Shown here piece after piece: positions 49,289 to 61,018 of a DNA stretch of 64,000 nucleotides. Under the pieces are notes generated by a model that made no database searches, was not told the DNA's origin, and saw only the letters and a list, made by a program, of their open reading frames with translations. Where the stretch lies: contig SMMW01000650.1 in NCBI GenBank assembly GCA_004794655.1, positions 620,001 through 684,000 of the forward strand, read 5' to 3'. How positions within the stretch are numbered: the stretch's first letter is position 1; each line of letters begins with the position of its first letter. The position numbers and the translations under genes were made by a program. This DNA comes from Marisa cornuarietis (lineage: Eukaryota > Mollusca > Gastropoda > Architaenioglossa > Ampullariidae).

Positions 49289-52200
49289 TCAGTTTCCTCC
49301 CTTTAAGAGCTGGTTACCACACTGGAGTGCTCTGTCCTCGTTTTGTTGCTTTCTGCTTTGGTTACTCGCATGCCAGCAATCTGTCAGCAAAATATAAATA
49401 AACTGGTTGAACAGCTATGTTGCATGTTTGACAACAAGAGGGAGAGGCCAGAAAAATTATAACATTCACAAATAAACAGAAACTTTTAGGGATAGAAAAT
49501 GAAGAAGGTTCGCGAAGAAGACAAAAATGCTCCTTATATAGCACAAAGCATCATAAAAGCATACCCATTTGTCTGTGTCTCATTGATTTCTTGATGCAAA
49601 CTATAGACAGTGCCGCCAACACAAATAAAGTGACCACTGCAAAAAGGATGATTAGAATAAGACGCCAAGATGGACCAGTCTCAACCAGGGACGCCAGATT
49701 CTCCTGCTTTGGCAAAAGATTGTTTCCAGTAGAAATGGTTTCCGACTGGGGGCGAGAATGGCTTCCACTGTGAGTGGTTCTGGTGACCCAACTTGTACGG
49801 CTGTCACTGGGTACGGTTGTTGGAGTTCCTAGGAAAATATATTCCGAATAATTTCTAGTACACTGAACACAATTTTTACAGTGGTCAAACTAATATACAG
49901 TGCTTGAATAAGACAAGGCGAGATCAGCTTTCTATGTTGGCGTATTGTGCAGCTACAGATAATGAAGTCTGTCACTGTGTACATTCGTATATGTGTTGTG
50001 TTGTGGAGAGGAGTAGAATTGTCTGCATGTGTGAGAGACGAACTAGAATTATTAATGTATAAATGAATGTGAGTCCATTAACCTTCATGTGATGCGCCTT
50101 CTTTCTTTAAAAAAAAATTATCATCATCATCATCTTAACATGCATGATTGAAAGAGCTGTGTGTGTGTGTGTGTGAACTGTGAAGGGGAGTGAAGACAAT
50201 TTATATGAGTGGTTAGTAAATGAGGAAGAGCAACGTTAAAGGATGTAACTAGTACCTCGCTCCACAGAAGAAATCCCCAGAATGAGGAATTTTACGTCAA
50301 CCTTTCTTCAGAAGAAAAAAAAAGGAAACGAAGAAGGAAAACATCCACTGACCAAGGCAGGGCCTCGTTCACAGCGGCAGGCCCGGGTACAACAGTGCCC
50401 CTCTCCCCACGTCACCCCTTCTCGTCAGGTCTAATTACACTTTTTTTTTACACACGACGGTTCTAGCGACATTTTAATTACTTGGTTATTGTCAGTAATC
50501 GTGTCCATATTTACTAGGTTGTCAAAGACACGTATTACAAAGACAAAACTTTAAGCAATCACTCAAATGATATTATGATACAGCCCTTAATAAAACAACG
50601 CAGCCATGTTCAACACAGTGAATAGATTGAACCGAGACAAAATAATAATAATAAAAAAAAATAAAGCAGGGAAGAAAGACGTGCAAGTGGCATGCAATAA
50701 CAGCACGCACAAATAACGCTGTCTGGCGTGACAGATCCTCAGCGGATACAGGGGGGGGGGTACTAAGCGTTAGGGCTCCCCGGCATAGAGCTCTCCACCC
50801 ACTCATGTTTCCAAAAGCTTTACCTGGCATTGGCAGTCGAGTCCCTTGATGCTTGTCGGCGGGGTAGGGAAAAGGGGAGACCTGGCAGGTTCTGCACCAT
50901 TAATTGATCTTTACTGAGCTGTCACCAGCATGTCAGAAATAAGGAGCGTTCCCCACCGTCGGGAGAATTTGATGCCGCAGAAGGTAATGAAAACGGGCTT
51001 TGGCAATTATTTCCTACCAGGTGCGACATCTAGGGACGACATCTCCTACATTCATTGAACTGCTGGTCCTAACGACTGATCTTCACCCGGTTCACCGATC
51101 TGACCGCAGACCTAAATCTCACAGAGGATTGCCACACACTCATCTAAGGTCATTGCACTCGAGCATCAAGAATCTGCATCGAACATCATGTTGCTGTCAG
51201 CGCCCTCGGGCCTATGACCTGCTTCACAGTCGAACGCACTAAACGCCAGGGGCCAGTTGCACAACACATTTCTAAATTTAAACACTTTTAAGCCTTAAAT
51301 CTTTTTAGATAATCAGTTTAAAGTGAACACCACAATTTCAGAATTTTTAAAACTAAAACTGATTTGAGTTAGATAAAGTTGTTGAAGTCTGACTTTCTGT
51401 CCTGTCAGTACAATTTTTTGTATGTTCTTGTGCAATGCATCTAAGTGGCAGAGAAGAGATTTTGCTTCTTTAGAACAATTTTAAGGTTTAGAAACATGTT
51501 GTGCAACTGGCTACGGAATATCCCATTTAGCACAACAAGAGCACTATTATATACACTTGGAAATTAAATATATTTTGTATTAGTCTCAAAAAAGCGATGT
51601 CTGATATTAGTAAAAGTTTCAGCTTTTATGGCAACAGAACACAGAGAGCATATTGTGATGTGCCTCAAGAAGCATTTCCCGTACGGAGTATGGTTTTTAG
51701 ATATTCTCTTGTTAATAATTTTTGTTTCTGTTTCAGCTAATGCAAGAGCAATGAGATAGGAAAATACATCACTCATATAGGTCTTTTTATTATTATGAGA
51801 AAAACTTTCCAGATATTCTTGCTCGATAATGAACATGTTCACAGCGGCGCACTTTTTGACTTGGTAAGCTGGTGTGATGAACATTTCCTTCATGTGAATG
51901 TTTAAAAGACGATCTATGAATTAATGATGCGCACAAGTCTAAAGTATCCATTAATACCATCCATACTGAAGCTGTCGAGATAGTCAACTCTTATACATAT
52001 TTAGGCGCTATCTTCGATAGGTAAATGGGACGTCAACATTATTCTCATTTATGGCCAGTAAAGCCTACAGCTCCTACGGAAACTCTGGTCGTTCTCTGTC
52101 ACTTCTTTTATAGTTCGGTTCTATCAAGTCCTTAATTGAGTCTCGTCATTATTTGTTTTCCTTTTATTTCCAGGTCATTGGTAATAGGAACAGTCCATTC

Positions 52201-53163
52201 TCCCCTTGGTAATAGCTGTTCTAAGATCACCAGAACCAAGCAGAGGTACTTAGCAGTCTTATGGAAAAGACACTACCCGCTCCTCACTCCCCTGATCATG
52301 TGCTGGCATGCGAGTTATCACTCTTGTGGTCTGGCCGCAAAAACACGATGTAGAATGTAGAACAAAATCGTCCCCACAGCTCATTCATTTAATGGGCCAT
52401 ATATTTGATAAATTCCAATGAACATCTTCAGCTGTGCGCAATTATATTCAGCTGTATATTGTTAGTCCTAGCTCATAAGTACAAATGTAAAAAAAAAAAA
52501 AAAAAGTTCTTACCAAAGGCGTTTGGGATGTAAATCCGCGTGGCATTGTGATGGATTGGGCTGATGGCTTTACCATACCCGTCTCTTGCCTGAACCTATA
52601 ATAATAGTAATGAATAATAATGATAATAATAATAACACTATCTATCGAAAGCATTGGTGCTATGCATCTGACCTTCCGGTTATTGACAGACCTGGGGCCA
52701 GTTGCACAACACATTTCTAATTTTAAACACTTTTAGGGTTTAACTCTTTTTAGATAATTAGTTTAAAGTGCACCCAATAATTTTAGAATTTTTAAAACTT
52801 GAAGTGCTTAAAGTAAGATAAAGTTGTTTAAGTCTGACTTTCCCTCCTGTCAGTACAATTTTTTGTATGTTTTTCAGCAATGCATCAAAATGGCTAAGAG
52901 GAGATTTTGCTTCTTTAGAACAGTTTAAGGTTTAGAAACGTGTTGTGCAACTGGCCCCTGTAGTATATTATCTCGTGGAGGAACTCACTCACCGTCGTTT
53001 CGTATTCACGAGGGGTGTCTGTTGGAATGCCCGTGATCTCACAGTGAACTTCAAGCTTCCCCCGAACCTGCCAAGCACCATATACGCTTTAGCTTCAAGT
53101 TAAACGGAAAAAAGCATTTTTGACGGCTTCTTGAACAAATTATTGAAAGCAAAGACAAAATAG

Positions 53164-53247
<84 letters not shown>

Positions 53248-53445
53248 CAGAGAGGATATCACAAAACGCCACTCGTTATCTCACGTTTAAGCAGCTGGCT
53301 TCATACTCCTCCTGGTCATCAGTCCGTACTGCTGTCACGTCATACCTGAAGGCTCTGTCCAGAGAGGGCGCGATGCGCATGCGCAGCGTACAGGTGGCAT
53401 TGTCATACTCGCTGATAATGGTCGGAACCCACTCCTTGCCGGACC
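49289..53445 (-). CDS. Single-pass membrane protein with fibronectin-III-like ectodomain, 5' part unresolved
   Basis: Five phase-consistent exons read leftward: 53285-53445, 52993-53067, 52514-52595, 49565-49828, 49289-49380 (stop TGA 49289-49291). Together they give about 225 residues. The first three encode a beta-sandwich-like ectodomain with paired cysteines (EASCLN and VHCEITGIP) and an ending EYETTVQARDGYGKAISP, typical of the last strands of a fibronectin-III or cytokine-receptor-like fold. N-glycosylation sites are NAT, twice. A Ser/Thr-rich stalk precedes a transmembrane helix (LILIILFAVVTLFVLAALSI) and the stop-transfer KKSMRHRQ. The tail is only about 40 residues with no known signalling motif. 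The incoming phase of the 53445 acceptor shows that more exons lie upstream. I do not recognise the family. The last exon (29 residues) is less certain than the rest. Confidence 0.65.
51249..51511. mobile_element. MITE copy 1 (about 263 bp, inverted terminal repeats)
   Basis: Starts GGGGCCAGTTGCACAACAC and ends with the inverse GTTGTGCAACTGGC. The terminal repeats match over about 27 bases. The whole length aligns with the copy at 52694-52958, including an internal TCCTGTCAGTACAATTTTTT and AGAGATTTTGCTTCTTTAGA-type words. No coding capacity is seen. Confidence 0.9.
51925..52390 (+). mobile_element. LINE remnant, same family as 47540-48690, opposite strand
   Basis: The plus strand reads VNSYTYLGAIFDR, then a gap, then SPLGNSCSKITRTKQRYLAV and PLIMCWHASYHSC. 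These parallel VDSYKYLGTIFDK, SKITGIRQRDLAAF and FLIMCWDSFHSC of the minus-strand element at 47540-48690. Confidence 0.75.
52694..52958. mobile_element. MITE copy 2 (about 265 bp)
   Basis: Same element as 51249-51511 in the same orientation. The terminal repeats are best preserved here: GGGGCCAGTTGCACAACAC at the left, and GTGTTGTGCAACTGGCCCC at the right. It lies in the intron between membrane-protein exons 52993-53067 and 52514-52595. I could not fix the target-site duplication by eye. Confidence 0.92.
53165..53247. repeat. TG microsatellite of about 40 units
   Basis: An uninterrupted TG run makes up more than a third of the 217-base intron between membrane-protein exons 53285-53445 and 52993-53067. 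On the coding strand it is a CA repeat starting about 37 bases after the donor. Confidence 0.97.
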
Positions 53446-54334
53446 CTGATTGACACAACGACAGTGTACACGTCTTGACCACCAGCACCAGCACTCCAAA
53501 TTTACATCCCTCTCTTCGTCTGGCGATTCTTTCCGGTCTGAACCTGGTTCAGAAGGACTGGCGATCAACTTCGATTGCAGGAAGTACACACTTAGCAAAC
53601 TATAGCTCCATCAAATTTTGGAGTCGGGAAAATCCAGCAATTTACTTTAATTAAGAATATATCGTCTGCTTCTCTTGCAGCTGATTGGCTTAGCTCTTGT
53701 GTCGAAAGAGATGAATAGAGCATTCAAGATTAAATGGCGAACGAGATGACAACCACAGACTTTTATGATTTCTGTGACTTCTATGAAGTCTGTGGATGAC
53801 ACCAACCAGGAGTTGACGATATTTATATTTATTGATTTGTGGAAATCATATTTATGTTAGTGGAACTCTCAAATATCGTTCCTAAAGGACCTTGTGTCAT
53901 CTCTGCAGTAACTTTTTTTTTTTAGCTGACCGTTTATTTTTCTTTCATCGTAGTAAGAAGAAATGCTGGTGCACAGGCCATCATTTGCAACATCATGCTT
54001 GCATTGGAGCAGCTAACGTCGATGTATTTGAGCAATTAGGACTGGAACCAAGATCTTCAATCAACCCGAATCTCTATCTTGGTTGGTCGCCTATAAAATG
54101 AACCTCAGACTGCCTGAATCTGGTTCAGATCGAGAAGCTGGCCAGAGTAAGACACGGGCTTTTTTCTACAAAAAAAAGAAGAAAAATAAGCACAGGATGC
54201 GCCATCCTTACCCAAACTGGAAACGAAAAATGCAGTCCAGAAAACTGGCAGCACCACTGGCGTTGACCGCGACAAGGCCATTTATCTTGTCATCAGGTGG
54301 TGCTTTGGGTTGTTCTTTCAAATCGCTCGGTGAC

Positions 54335-54490
54335 CTTTCCTTTCAACACACAGCGAACCGAACAGTAGTAAAAGATACAGGGGACATCCTGCATCAGCGA
54401 TGTCCTGCAGTTTTTAATGGTAGTGATGTTTGTTGTTTGCATAATGTTATCCCCATTTTGCAGTTTAACACCACGGACGGGGAAACATTC
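54335..54490 (-). CDS. Candidate upstream exon of the membrane-protein gene, cysteine-rich (PAN/apple-like)
   Basis: A 52-codon open stretch lies between an acceptor (CTCCATTAG at 54491 leftward) and a donor (AAAG|GTCACC). It reads ECFPVRGVKLQNGD, then TTIKNCRTSLMQDVPCIF, then YYCSVRCVLKGK. The spacing of four late cysteines with an aromatic pair is like that of PAN/apple modules that bind proteins or sugars outside the cell. It lies about 890 bases upstream of the next exon on the same strand. However, its phase (0 to 0) does not fit that exon (which needs phase 1), so a further small exon or another donor would be needed. This is a guess from pattern only. Confidence 0.35.
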
Positions 54491-57394
54491 CTAATGGAGA
54501 AGGTCTGTCAGAAGACATAGATCTTTCTTCGGTGTTGCCGCCTGGTGAGTATAACCCTCCCCACAAAAGGCGTTTGTTTTGTAGGACGTCGAGACGAGGT
54601 CACCCTTTTCATTCCCCGCTCCTGTCTCTTGTGGTCTGGAGGTCAAGCAGAACTGAGGTGGAGATGGTGTGGAGATTGCCGTTATTCTGGGGCATTGTCT
54701 GTGGAGGATCCCTGTTCTGAGCTGACCTGGTCGCTACATGGAGAGGAAACTTTGGCGATGTTCTAATGGACCGTTGAACCAGATGACACTCAGCCACGCC
54801 ACCTCTCGTGAGCACCTGCAGATGATATCGATCATATGAGGTCAGCGAGGACATTTAGTTAGGCCTGAGTGATTCATCGCTCGCTCGGTCTCTCTCTCTC
54901 TCTCTCACACACACACATTTACATATACACACATACATACACAAACACTCGTCCACTCCCTATTACCACCATTCCTCCCACTCTCACACACTTTAAGAGA
55001 GGGTAGGAGGGAAGAAATTAGCAAATAAGTACTCGAACTTCATTGAAAAGGCCTGAAGAGGGTTATATATTTATATATACTCACCTCTCCATTCACATAC
55101 ACTTTTATATATTCTTTTATAAATAAAGTTTCGGCATGAGCTTTACAATTGTTCCTCCAAACAAAGCGGTCCTGTCACCTGCTTGTGGGCATCCTTCCCA
55201 GAATTCCGTGGAGAGGAGCTTGGGAGACATCAGACGATGACTTAGGAACCAATGCTTGAGATGTGATTCTTCAAAAAGTACAAAAAGGGTAGAGGAGCCG
55301 AAAGAGAAATGACAAATCTTTATTTTATAGGGTAACAGAATAAGCAGAGGTTATGCTTTTCACGTCTAGCTCTCGATCTAAAGGAGAGGAAAAGAACCAC
55401 TACTTTATTACAAAACAAAGGCACTAATCAAAGAAAACGCAGGGGCTTTTTTGGCACACTAACTTGCAAACCTTGAATGTTATTAATATGATTATAAAGT
55501 TGGTCTTAGTCTGAATAGTACATATAATTTCTTGTGATTGCGATAACCGTGTGAGTCATTTTTCTTTTTTTTGTGTGTTAAATATTTCTTTGTCGTTTAA
55601 CAGCATATGATGTGATGCTACCACCATGTACACGCGTATGTGTGCATAGCTGCACTCACCCACTCCCTTCAATTTTTCGTAATGTGCGAGTGTGAACGTC
55701 GTTCACTGTCAGCATGCAGTCCCCCGCCCCTCCAAAGCCAATTATCTTCCTACGCCACCGAGACGATCATGGAATCCTGCACGCACATCGGCGTCACACC
55801 CGCAGCTTTTTTCTGCCCCTCCATGGACAACCTTTCAGTCATTTAAGTGAGGCTTCAAGCGGCAACATACGAGGCTAAAAACGACAATATACGAGACTTA
55901 GAAAGACAGTCAACGAGACTTTAAAGAAGAATAAAGTAGTTTGAATGATGTATAGCTATCCGTGTGGAGCACGTCAGAACACAGTCGAAGGAATAATCGT
56001 TGAATGTAACATGAGGCGCCTTAACCCACCCCTCATCCCCTTCTCACCCCCCTCCCCATTGTCATCTCCCCAAATACACAGTCTGAACGAGAGACAAGCG
56101 AACCGTGACGATTAAACCGCTCACGTCACACACGAACAGTGGGGGCTTGGAGTTGAGCGTATATATATATTATTTAAAATGTTCGAAATGCCTATCTGAT
56201 TGTGGGCTGAAATCATGAACGTGTAGATCAACGTTCATGCTGAAATGCACTGCGCGTGCTGAAAGCTCTGTTTTCGCTTGTTGGTTTGGGGCATGCACAA
56301 ACCTGGGATCTCAGAACCGGTTCATGATTTGTTCCATGCCTTTCTCTACCAAAGTACATATAGTCATGTTACAGTCCATGAAATGGTGGAGACAGACCGT
56401 AGGAGTCCTCGTGAACTTTACGAACAAGCAATTCAGCTCTTGACAAGTAACATCTAGTGGGTGGGTGGTGCAGCACTGTAGCTGGTGATTACCAGACCTG
56501 CAATTGCGTACCTTGTTCAGCAAGTACAGAATCGTGTGCATACAGGCACTCCGTAGACAATATACCCAACGTTTCTTATCGAATTAGGAACGGGACGGCC
56601 ATTTGGCGGTGGGATAGTTCTGGTGGTGGCAGTGGCTTGGCTCTGATGTATACAAGATTCGTAGTAAAAGGCACTGCAGCAGCTTCAGAACAGACTCGAG
56701 GTGCGTGAACTTCGACCCTACGGGATGATGTGGTCGCCACCAAGGTCCGTTCCCATCCCGGTATCGAAAGGTACCTTACTAACCAATTGTTGGTGTCCAG
56801 ACCTTGACTTAGTCCCGTTGAGTCACTACCCTACCCCCCTTTGTTTTTGATGTAAAGGTATCATTAAAAGGTTTCACTAGCTTTGAAAGATTAGGGCTGA
56901 GGCAAAGAGTGATTTTTGCTGCTGTTATGTGTTTCGTTCAGGCACTTTTTGTACGTTTTCTAGAACTATTCAAAACTTACATTTAGATTTCACAAATCAC
57001 TCATTTGCCATTTAGATGTGTTACATAAGCGCATTCGAAAAATCGTGCTGATGGGAACGAAAGTATGGCTTCTCTTATTTAAAACAAGATTTTTAAAAAT
57101 GTTTTAAATTGTTTTGCGTACAGTTTCCTATCTGCCCACCTTCCCTTTCAGGGCTATGTGTACACTAGCTTCTTATGGACCTTTTCCTGATTAGGTGCGC
57201 GAAAAACATCCGCAGTAAAAACATGTGGTTCGGTACTTCCGATTCAGACATTGCAAGCCTTGCCGAGGCACAAACGTCGTATACCCCTGCGTCATGTCGA
57301 AATTTGCAATTTGTTATGATATTTTCGTTCAGAGACATGGAGGAATTTAGCTCCAGTATGTGCAGAGGTTCTGCAGAGCGCGATCATGAACGTG
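54491..57394. other. Intergenic or upstream-intron DNA, largely unexplained
   Basis: Contains CT and CA tracts at 54890-54920 and GC-richer patches at 55640-55850 and 55990-56060. A minus-strand cysteine-containing open stretch lies at about 56311-56480 (TCQELNCLF, VCLHHFMDCNMTICTL). No gene can be supported. Confidence 0.4.
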
Positions 57395-59340
57395 GATCAG
57401 TCAGTCAGTCGTCTCTTGCCTGGCTCCTGGCGTTGAGGGGAGCACATGGATAGACACGGCAGCTGACAGGGTCGCCACTCTTGCCTATTGTGGGCGATAG
57501 TCAGCAGGTCCTGTACAGGACGACCAGTCCAGTCTTTGACGTTCGGAAGCCAGATCTTTCTCTGGCCTCCGCGACGCCGTCCACTACCCTCCAAGTGCCT
57601 TGAAGGATAGTCTTCGACAAGGTGTCGTGCCGGGTCACATGGCCAAAGAAGACCAGCTTACTTCACTTGATTGTTCATAGTAGAGGTTCCTGGTGTCCTA
57701 CGAGTGTGGCAATCTTGTTTTGTACAAAGTCGTTGGTTTTACATTCTTTGTATGAGATCCGGAGCAGCCTCCTCGGGCACTTGTTCTCAAATGCCTGGAT
57801 TCTCCTTTCCGTTTAGGTGAATAGAGTCCACGTGTCGCATCTGTAGAGCAGAATCGGCACTTCCAGGGATTTGTACAGCTTGTACTTGGCTATGCCAGAT
57901 CCTATCTAGCATAGCCATTGCTGCTGATGCTGATTCGGATATCTGGCGTGAAGTTGCCGTCCTTGGAGAGGGCGACTCCCAAGTATTTGAAACTGCTTAC
58001 CTATTCGAGCTGTTCCCCGTTTATATAGATCTCTGCTTTGCCGTTGCCATTGATCATAACTTTGCTCTTTTCAGTGCTGGTCTCCATTCCATATGCATTT
58101 GAGCTGTCTGTCAGTCTGTTGGTAAGGTATTGGAGTTCTTTGTTAGTACCTGCTAACAGATCTATGTCATCTGCAAAGCGTAGGTTGCAGACTGGTCTTC
58201 CACCCATTGAAATAGAAGTATGATGGTAGTGAATAGCTTAGAACATGATTTTCTCCAAGAATATATTAAACAGCACAGGTGATAGGGAACATCCTTGACG
58301 AAAGTAAGCTCCTATATATTTGCTTGTTTAGCAGCACTGTACTCGTGGAGCTATTACAGCGCTTGAACGACTTGGGTGAGGCCTTCTTCGGTGTTGAATT
58401 TCTGCATCACATGCTATAGCCCCTCGTGCCAGAGTCTGTAAAATGCCAATGAAGTTGTGGTAAAGGTCCCGCTGGTGCTGAAGATGATTTTCTACGGTGG
58501 TTCTGATACGGCTCTGTATGACCTTCAATATGACATAGGTTGGGTGGCTGATAAGGCTGATGATTCTATAGTTCTGGCACTATTTCCTTTCTTTGGGAGG
58601 GGTATGATTAGTGACTGCGTCCATTCCTTGCGCTTCCAGACGGGCCATTGTAGTTTCTTTCCCACCCTGCTTGAGCAGCTCAGCTGGTACATTATCAACG
58701 CCTAGTGACTTTCCTCCCTTCAAACTATGTACAGCTCTTTCGACCTCTTCCTGTAGGACTGGTAGGTCTGCAGGTTCGCTGTCTCTAGCCTGGTTGTTTT
58801 GGAGAATGTTGGTGTCGGTCTTCAGCTGGAAGTTGTACAGGTCCTTGCAGTACTCAGTCCATTGGTTGAGTACAGCATTGCCTTCTGTGAGAAGGTTACC
58901 ATTGCTATCTTCGATACTGAGGTCTCCTGTTGATCTGTCTTAGTGAGGGTCTTTAGAAGCCTTTTTTCACCTCGTGGCATTCCATCCTCTATGTCCCGGC
59001 ACTGATTCTCGATCCAATTCTCCCTAGCTGCCTTCATCCCTTTCCTAATGGCACAGTTCACTTATTTGTATTTGGTGGCTGCATCTGGTTTGCTTTTCTT
59101 TTCTCTCTTCAAGGCCCTCCTGTGGTCACAGATGTCTAGAATGTCATTCGTGCCCCATGGCTATTTTTTATTCCTGTGTCGCCCTAGAACCTCCTGGGCT
59201 GTTGACATCAACACCTCTTGGAAGTTTTCAGCGAGGGTGTCTACATCACACTCCACCAGGTTCAGCGCGGCAAAGTTTCATCGAACCGTGCCCTTAAAGA
59301 CTTCTACAACCTTTGGGTCTTGCACCTTCTAAAAATCAAA
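57395..59340 (-). mobile_element. LINE with endonuclease-linked type reverse transcriptase, 5' truncated and degenerate
   Basis: Read leftward, the element gives in order: a LAENFQEVLMSTAQEVLG segment, RKGMKAARENWIENQCRDIE, EEVERAVHSLKGGKSLGVDN, the catalytic palm CNLRFADDIDLLAGTNKEL with YGMETSTEKSKVM, and the terminal GSGRRRGGQRKIW followed by DWTGRPVQDLLTIAHNRQEW. This order and these motifs identify a non-LTR retrotransposon polyprotein from the endonuclease/RT linker to the C-terminus. Several in-frame stops and shifts are present, so it is dead. A short relative lies at 27002-27155. The exact clade is not determined. Confidence 0.88.
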
Positions 59341-60359
59341 GCGAATTCGTGGAAGGGGGGGGGTGTTTGAAAGTGGATATTATAGTTATTTCAACGCGCG
59401 GGTTAAGTAGACACGCCGTCTATTCATGGTGAATGTGTGATTGTAATCAAAGCGTTTTGTCTGAATGAGCCATTGAATAAATCAGTCTCTTACACAACTG
59501 TAATATATATATATATATAGGAGATTATTCTTGTATATGTTGAAGTAGATTTAAGAAAGGGAAAATGAATTTCAAGGAGTAGAAATGAAAACTTTCATTG
59601 TTTACATGTTGGGGTCAGTTGGTGTCTGCTCTTGTAACGCTTTTCCTCTTTATGGATGTGTAGTTTTTTGTATATGTATATTTGTATTTGTATATATGCA
59701 TGTGTAGTTTTTTGTATACAACGATATGGAGCTACAGGTTGTACACAAAAACTGGAATTTCCTTTACACTTAAAGTTAGTGACGGTGTTAATTTTCTTCT
59801 CAATAAAGTTAGCAACAGAATAGTGAAATAAATGCTTATAGTCTGTACAAAAAATGTTTATGATAAGAAATGTCATAGAAGAATTAAAGTATAAAAGTAT
59901 AGTGAAACAAACTTTTTTCCTAGTTCACAATTTTCTGCTTGTGGTTGTACAGTGAAAGTACATTAATGATAATAATCATGAATAATTAGTACACAAATAC
60001 CTCCTCCTGATGAAGGAGTTTATTGCATTTACAAAGTGTCTATACTCATGCTACATGTGCAGGCATGGATGCGCAAATAAACTAATCAATCCTAACGCCA
60101 CACTTAATCTAACCGATCATGTCCGGAAAGTATATCTCATACATTCGAACAGTAATAGCAGCTGGAGAGAAAGTGTCACACTGGGCAAGTACACATCGGG
60201 AAAAAACTCATTCAAGGAAAAAAAAAAAGTGTTTCCTACTGGGATTGTTCCAGATGTCAGCGGAACTTCCTCAAAGGAAGTGTCCCCGCTTTGGTAGCAT
60301 AGATTTTTTTTCACCCACTCAAATCCGACCTAATGAACCTTTTGACCTTTAATCTTCCT

Positions 60360-60550
60360 TCTTCCGTCATTTTCGAGAGCAGCAAGTTAAATTAACTCGA
60401 CAAGCAACGCCGTACAGATTCCGATTTCTTGAATGTCACGTGAGCAGGAAATTATTCCGCCATGTGAGTCTTTCCTCTAACGGCCATCCTGCTGCTACGC
60501 TTCCAATTCCAGTGACGTGGCGGGCACTAATTTAATGCCACGTGACAGTT
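60360..60550. promoter_or_regulatory. Possible regulatory patch with two CACGTG E-boxes and a CRE-like site
   Basis: CACGTG at 60437-60442 and 60539-60544 and TGACGTGG at 60523-60530 lie within a GC-richer island in AT-rich DNA. They could serve a minus-strand transcript leading to the membrane-protein exons. No start site is identifiable. Confidence 0.25.
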
Positions 60551-61018
60551 ATTATCTTACAATCAGTCCCTACAATCGATATCATTCTTTCAAAATATCA
60601 CTGCTCAAAACAGTAAGAATTCACATAAAATTCATGTGGCCTATTTATTCAACAACTTTATATAAGATAACAACAACAAAATGATACATAACTTTTGTTC
60701 ATAAGCTGTGTTAACTTCTTTTGTGCAAGAGATTTGGTTTACTGTTGAGACACACTTAACAGAAAACTTTATCAGAAAACAAGAAATAAAGAACAATTCT
60801 TCATCAGGTAATTATGTTATTTCACTTTGGATTACACAAGATTGTCAATGTTCACAACGCAATTTTCATCTTTTTACAATTATGTTAGAATTAAATGTTA
60901 GTGAAAAACAAACTCATCAAAAAATAAGGGGAAGGAACCCATAAAGATCTTATTCTTAAAGCTTAAAACAGCTGATGTGAAATAATATCGACATGATTGC
61001 TATCTAATATAATCATCT

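Larger units (their letters stand above)
49829..52513. other. Large intron of the membrane-protein gene with two repeats
   Basis: 2.7 kb. It holds one MITE copy (51249-51511), a LINE remnant (51925-52390), and G-rich and A-rich simple tracts near 50640-50760. No additional exon could be recognised. A GC-richer patch at about 50340-50430 is unexplained. Confidence 0.55.

Noticed and set aside
53051..53453. Long frames of alternating Cys-Val or Thr-His over the TG repeat
   Set aside because: They are translations of the microsatellite, not genes.
54083..54520. A 145-codon plus-strand frame with a lysine run
   Set aside because: Low-complexity start, no splice or start support, and the opposite strand holds a better exon candidate at 54335-54490.
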